DNA of 45,362 nucleotides from a bacterium (GTDB taxonomy: Bacteria > SZUA-182 > SZUA-191 > JAJRXT01), in assembly GCA_024277675.1 (NCBI GenBank), contig JAJRUS010000035.1:1-45362 (forward strand), read 5' to 3'. Each line of letters starts with the position of its first letter. Position 1 is the stretch's first letter. The notes under the pieces were generated by a model. It was not told where the DNA came from, ran no database searches, and saw only the letters and a list, made by a program, of their open reading frames with translations. Both the position numbers and the translations under genes were made by a program. Of the stretch, positions 41,477-45,362 are shown piece by piece.

Positions 41477-42655
41477 ATGGCTAACCAGGCATTCCTCCAA
41501 TATATATCCGATCAATTGCTTATGCTAAAACAAGCCGGTCGCTATCGGCAGCCCAGGATTATAGACAGCCCCACTGACCGCCGGGTTATGATTGATGAAA
41601 AGTCCTATCTGGCGTTTTGCTCCAACAATTACCTGGGACTGGCAAATGGGGAGCGGCTTAAAGCGGCGGCGGCGGCGGCTATCCGGGAATACGGCTGGGG
41701 CAGCGGCGCCTCGCGCTTAATCAGCGGCAGTTTAAGACCGCATCAGGCATTGGAAGAAGCCTTGGCCCGGTTCAAAGCTGTGCAGAGTTCCATTGTATTC
41801 CCTACCGGCTATATGGCCAACCTGGGGGTAATCAGCGCCGTGGCGGGTCGAAAAGATACGGTAATCATAGATCGCTTGTGCCATGCCAGTATAGTCGACG
41901 GCTGTCGTTTGAGTCAGGCCAGGCTTCAGGTATATCCCCATTGTGAGCTTAATGTTCTGGAGGGTATTTTAAAGCGCAGCCAAAATTACGCCAGGCGATT
42001 GATTATAACCGACAGCATCTTCAGTATGGATGGGGATATAGCGCCCTTACCCGGATTGGTTAGTCTGGCTCGCCAATATGGGGCAATCCTCATGCTGGAT
42101 GAGGCGCATGCCACCGGGGTTTTGGGTGAGCATGGGCGGGGTGCGGTGGAGCATTTTAAGCTTAAAGATGAGCCGGATATAGTTATGGGTACCTTGAGCA
42201 AGGCGGTAGGCAGCCTGGGGGGCTTTGTAGCCGGTAATAGTGAATTAACAGATTTCCTGCGTCAGCGGGCGCGCAGCTTTATATATACCACCGCCCTGCC
42301 GCCGGCGGCCTGTGCAGCTTCAATTGCGGGCCTAAAAATTATCACCGGTGAACCGCAGTTAAGGCAACAATTACGGCAGAACACGGATTACTTAAATGCC
42401 GGCTTAATCAAGCTGGGGTTCGATGCTGTAGGGTCAATGCCCCTGGGGTCTGCGACCCCCATTATTCCTATCATGCTGGGGGATGAAGCACGGGTAATGC
42501 AAGCCGCCGCATATTTATTTGAACACGGCATCCTTATACCCGGTATCCGCCCGCCCACCGTACCCAGAGGCAAATGCCGCCTCAGAATCAGCCTGATGGC
42601 TACCCATACGCAGGCAGACTTAGATTGTCTACTGGATATATTGCGTGGGATATAA
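41477..42655 (+). CDS. bioF: 8-amino-7-oxononanoate synthase / KBL-type alpha-oxoamine synthase
   Basis: FCSNNYLGLA, GWGSGASRLISGS, LDEAHATGVLGEHGRG, GTLSKAVGSLGGF. Confidence 0.88.
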   Translation: MANQAFLQYISDQLLMLKQAGRYRQPRIIDSPTDRRVMIDEKSYLAFCSNNYLGLANGERLKAAAAAAIREYGWGSGASRLISGSLRPHQALEEALARFKAVQSSIVFPTGYMANLGVISAVAGRKDTVIIDRLCHASIVDGCRLSQARLQVYPHCELNVLEGILKRSQNYARRLIITDSIFSMDGDIAPLPGLVSLARQYGAILMLDEAHATGVLGEHGRGAVEHFKLKDEPDIVMGTLSKAVGSLGGFVAGNSELTDFLRQRARSFIYTTALPPAACAASIAGLKIITGEPQLRQQLRQNTDYLNAGLIKLGFDAVGSMPLGSATPIIPIMLGDEARVMQAAAYLFEHGILIPGIRPPTVPRGKCRLRISLMATHTQADLDCLLDILRGI

Positions 42656-42717
42656 CGCCTCTAAACACAGCCACATTATTTGCCGAACAAGATGACCGAT
42701 CCGTCAGCCGACTGTGC

Positions 42718-42984
42718 TCAGGCGATTTCTTTGATTTCAAAGCGGTAGTCTTCAATCACCGTATTAGCCAGCAACCGCCGGCACATCTGTTCTAAATGGG
42801 TGGCTGCCTGCTGCGGATTAAGCCCATCGAGCTTAATCCGCAGGTATTTACCCATACTTACCTCTTCCACCTGGGGATAGCCCAGTGAGTGCAGGGCATG
42901 CTTTACCGTCTCGCCCTGGGGGTCCAATACACCCGATTTAAGGGTGATGTATATAGTCGCTTCCAGCATGGTATTTTGTATCAT
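42718..42984 (-). CDS. purS: Phosphoribosylformylglycinamidine synthase subunit PurS
   Basis: ATIYITLKSGVLDPQGETVKHALHSLGY...CRRLLANTVIEDYRFEI. Confidence 0.92.
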   Translation of the reverse strand: MIQNTMLEATIYITLKSGVLDPQGETVKHALHSLGYPQVEEVSMGKYLRIKLDGLNPQQAATHLEQMCRRLLANTVIEDYRFEIKEIA

Positions 42985-42998
42985 CCTGTCTTGGAAAG

Positions 42999-44480
42999 TT
43001 ATACTATCCTAAAGCTGTCAACTAAGGTGCAGCGCCGCTCACGGGTAAAATTAAGGGCGGTGGTCAGCCCCTCGCCGGTGGGGCTGGCGATGGTGAACGA
43101 GGTATAACCCTCGCCGCAGAACCCCAAACCGGCATAAGCCGGGCCGTTTTTGATAAAGATCGAAGTATTGATGGTGCGCGCCATCTCGCTTAAGGCTTCT
43201 ATGTTACGGGAGTGCATCACCGCCGTATGACCATTCCCCTGTTCCACCTGTTTAGCCAAGGCTATGGCCGTATCCACATCAGCTACCCTGACCAGCGGCA
43301 TAACCGGCATTAGCTGTTCAGTCCAGAAAAACGAATGCTCCTTGTCCACCTCCGCCAGGATGAGCTTAATGTCAGCCTTGGCCTCAATCCCGATTTGACT
43401 TAAGATAAACCCGGCATCCTTGCCCACATAAGCCTTGTTTATTACCCCCTCTTTGCCGGGGCCGTTATCTTTTTCGATGATGATGCCCTTTAACCGTTTT
43501 ATCTGCCAGGAGTTAAGCTCATAGGCCCCTACTTTTTTCATTTCAGCCTTTAATTCATCGGCAATTCTTTCGACTGCCACAATCTCCTTCTCCACCACGC
43601 AGACTATATTATTATCAAAAGAGGCGCCGCATACAATATCACGCGCCGCTTTGGGAATATCAGCCGTCTCATCCACCACTACCGGCGGATTGCCGGGTCC
43701 GGCGGCAATTACCTTTTTGCCGCTCTGCATAGCCACCCGAACCACCCCCGGCCCGCCGGTGACTACCAACAACCTGATTTCAGGATGCCTCATCAGGGTT
43801 TGAGCCGATTGGATAGTAGGCTGCTCCACACAGGTAAGCAGATTCAGCGGCCCGCCGGCCTCCACAATGGCTTCATTTAACAGTTGAATAGTCTTAAGCG
43901 ATACCTGCCTGGCATTAGGATGGGTGTTGAATACCACCCCGTTACCCCCGGCCAGCATACCGATACTGTTGCAGACGATGGTGGCGATGGGATTGGTTAC
44001 CGGAGTAATGGCCCCGATCACCCCATAAGGCGCCCGCTCGGTTAAGCTAAGGCCGCAATCACCGGAATATGCCAGCGGTTTTAGAATCTCCAGTCCGGGG
44101 GTTTTGTTGGCCGCCAGCAGATTTTTGTTAAACTTATCCTCATAGCGCCCCAGGCCGGTTTCTTCTATGGCCATTTGGGCCAGCAGGGCGGCGTTCTCCA
44201 AAGCCGTCGCCCGCATAGCGGCAATAATTTTGCGGCGTAATTCCAAGGGTTGGCCATCCAGCTTTCGTTGAGCTGCCCAGGCGGCTTCAATAGCACTATC
44301 CACATCCGGGAAGCCCCCTGATTGGATAATGTCTGTAGCTACAGCCGGCATAGGTTTGGGGGACACCGGCGCCGCAGGTTGAACCGGCGGTTCGGCAACC
44401 ACAGACGAATCTCCGGCTTCGGATAAACGATCCGCCACCCGCGCTACAATCCGACGAATTTGTTGCTCATCTAATTGCAT
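42999..44480 (-). CDS. Microcompartment-type acylating aldehyde dehydrogenase (PduP/EutE-like)
   Basis: N-terminal amphipathic MQLDEQQIRRIVARVADRLSEAG plus linker; GASFDNNIVCVVEKEIV catalytic Cys; ends TRERRCTLVDSFRIV. Confidence 0.9.
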   Translation of the reverse strand: MQLDEQQIRRIVARVADRLSEAGDSSVVAEPPVQPAAPVSPKPMPAVATDIIQSGGFPDVDSAIEAAWAAQRKLDGQPLELRRKIIAAMRATALENAALLAQMAIEETGLGRYEDKFNKNLLAANKTPGLEILKPLAYSGDCGLSLTERAPYGVIGAITPVTNPIATIVCNSIGMLAGGNGVVFNTHPNARQVSLKTIQLLNEAIVEAGGPLNLLTCVEQPTIQSAQTLMRHPEIRLLVVTGGPGVVRVAMQSGKKVIAAGPGNPPVVVDETADIPKAARDIVCGASFDNNIVCVVEKEIVAVERIADELKAEMKKVGAYELNSWQIKRLKGIIIEKDNGPGKEGVINKAYVGKDAGFILSQIGIEAKADIKLILAEVDKEHSFFWTEQLMPVMPLVRVADVDTAIALAKQVEQGNGHTAVMHSRNIEALSEMARTINTSIFIKNGPAYAGLGFCGEGYTSFTIASPTGEGLTTALNFTRERRCTLVDSFRIV

Positions 44481-44511
44481 TTTTATCCCTGTATTGCATT
44501 ATAGGGCACTA

Positions 44512-44857
44512 TTACAACTTATCCCAAAATTCCTCGACAGCTTGCTTTATATCAGCCCATAGCGGCTCAATATTATCTATTAATTCCAACATCTTTTCCC
44601 CTTTTAGCTGAAAACCATATCCACTTACAAACCGATGTCTAAAGTTTCTATAAGGGTGTAATCTCGCTACTAGACCTTGGTTAAATATTGCAATCTTCCC
44701 CGTGGGAGGATTAAATGACAGAACCAGAAGTTCTTTATGCCAACCTGCTCCTTTGGGCATAGTAAAATAGTAGCCTTTACTTATACGCTAAAGTTTCTTC
44801 TATGGCCTTCTCCTTATCTAACACATCTTCTCTAAGTTCTTGATACTGATCTTTCAT
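44512..44857 (-). pseudogene. HepT-like (HEPN) protein broken by frameshift and internal loss
   Basis: N-terminal ORF MKDQYQELREDVLDKEKAIEETLAYK* (44777-44857) overlaps the MNT stop; C-terminal half MPKGAGWHKELL...LHPYRNFRHRFVSGYGFQLKGEKMLELIDNIEPLWADIKQAVEEF (44512-44760) is in another frame. Confidence 0.65.
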
Positions 44858-45131
44858 ATATGAGCTTTCCTTTGGCTAAAATTCTTCTATAAAGATGTTC
44901 TCTTACATCCTCCATATCTACTATATCCACTTCATCGTCTACCGCCATGGACACTTTACCATAATATTCAAAGAACTCTTGGGGTTTAATTCCACTGACC
45001 GCAATATCAATGTCCCGTGCTGATTCAATATCCTCCAAGCATGAACCAAACAATAACACCTTTTGTGCACCAAATTCTTTACTGATTCCCACAATCTTAG
45101 CTAATTCAACCTCAAGGATGGTTTTGTCCAT
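44832..45131 (-). CDS. MNT-type minimal nucleotidyltransferase (antitoxin-like)
   Basis: VLLFGSCLEDIESARDIDIAVSGI; 99 aa, looks intact. Confidence 0.85.
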   Translation of the reverse strand: MDKTILEVELAKIVGISKEFGAQKVLLFGSCLEDIESARDIDIAVSGIKPQEFFEYYGKVSMAVDDEVDIVDMEDVREHLYRRILAKGKLIYERSVSRT

Positions 45132-45362
45132 TATTTTTTACCTCTGCTGTCGGCAAAAATCTGTTTTCTTCCGGGGATTCTTCCCCATAAAGATATTTGT
45201 CAGTTCCATTTTAATCTCCTCTTATCGGCCTGTTGCCTAAACCACTTGCAATGAGCCAATGAAAGTCTAGCTTCGTCCTTCAAGTGATAACCGTACAATA
45301 AGATTTATCCCCTGTGCTTGGCTTAAAAATAGCTGTAAGCAGTAATTTCAGCTTTATAAGCA

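Overview
This 45.4 kb window is gene-dense bacterial chromosome, probably from a diderm (kdsC, lipoproteins). It carries about 45 recognisable protein genes; I saw no rRNA, tRNA, CRISPR array or prophage. The minus strand holds a PHP phosphoesterase, B12-binding radical SAM protein, asparagine synthase, two glycosyltransferases, a GT39-like membrane protein, a peptide-binding lipoprotein, secG and the glycolytic run gapA-pgk-tpiA. A roughly 1.3 kb island of toxin-antitoxin genes and remnants separates tpiA from secG. Then come a four-gene operon (PRMT-like methyltransferase, exported methyltransferase, exported FmdE-like protein, FAD oxidoreductase), bioC, GH57/DUF3536, glgC, a DnaJ-like protein with eight CXXCXGXG motifs, a URO-D protein, kdsC, grpE, an FKBP lipoprotein, an RRM protein, a BudA-like lipoprotein, an amidohydrolase, a TPR protein, mnmA, larE, nadA, fbp, a second FmdE-like protein, cstA, bioF, purS and a microcompartment-type aldehyde dehydrogenase next to a second eroded MNT/HEPN pair. 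The best candidates for new biology are the four-gene operon at 16878-20526 and the eight-motif J-domain protein at 25696-26595. Other notable structure includes a MITE-like 283 bp palindromic element, a REP-like element, and several in-sequence frameshifts or deletions in toxin-antitoxin genes. All calls come from reading the sequence; no database search was run.
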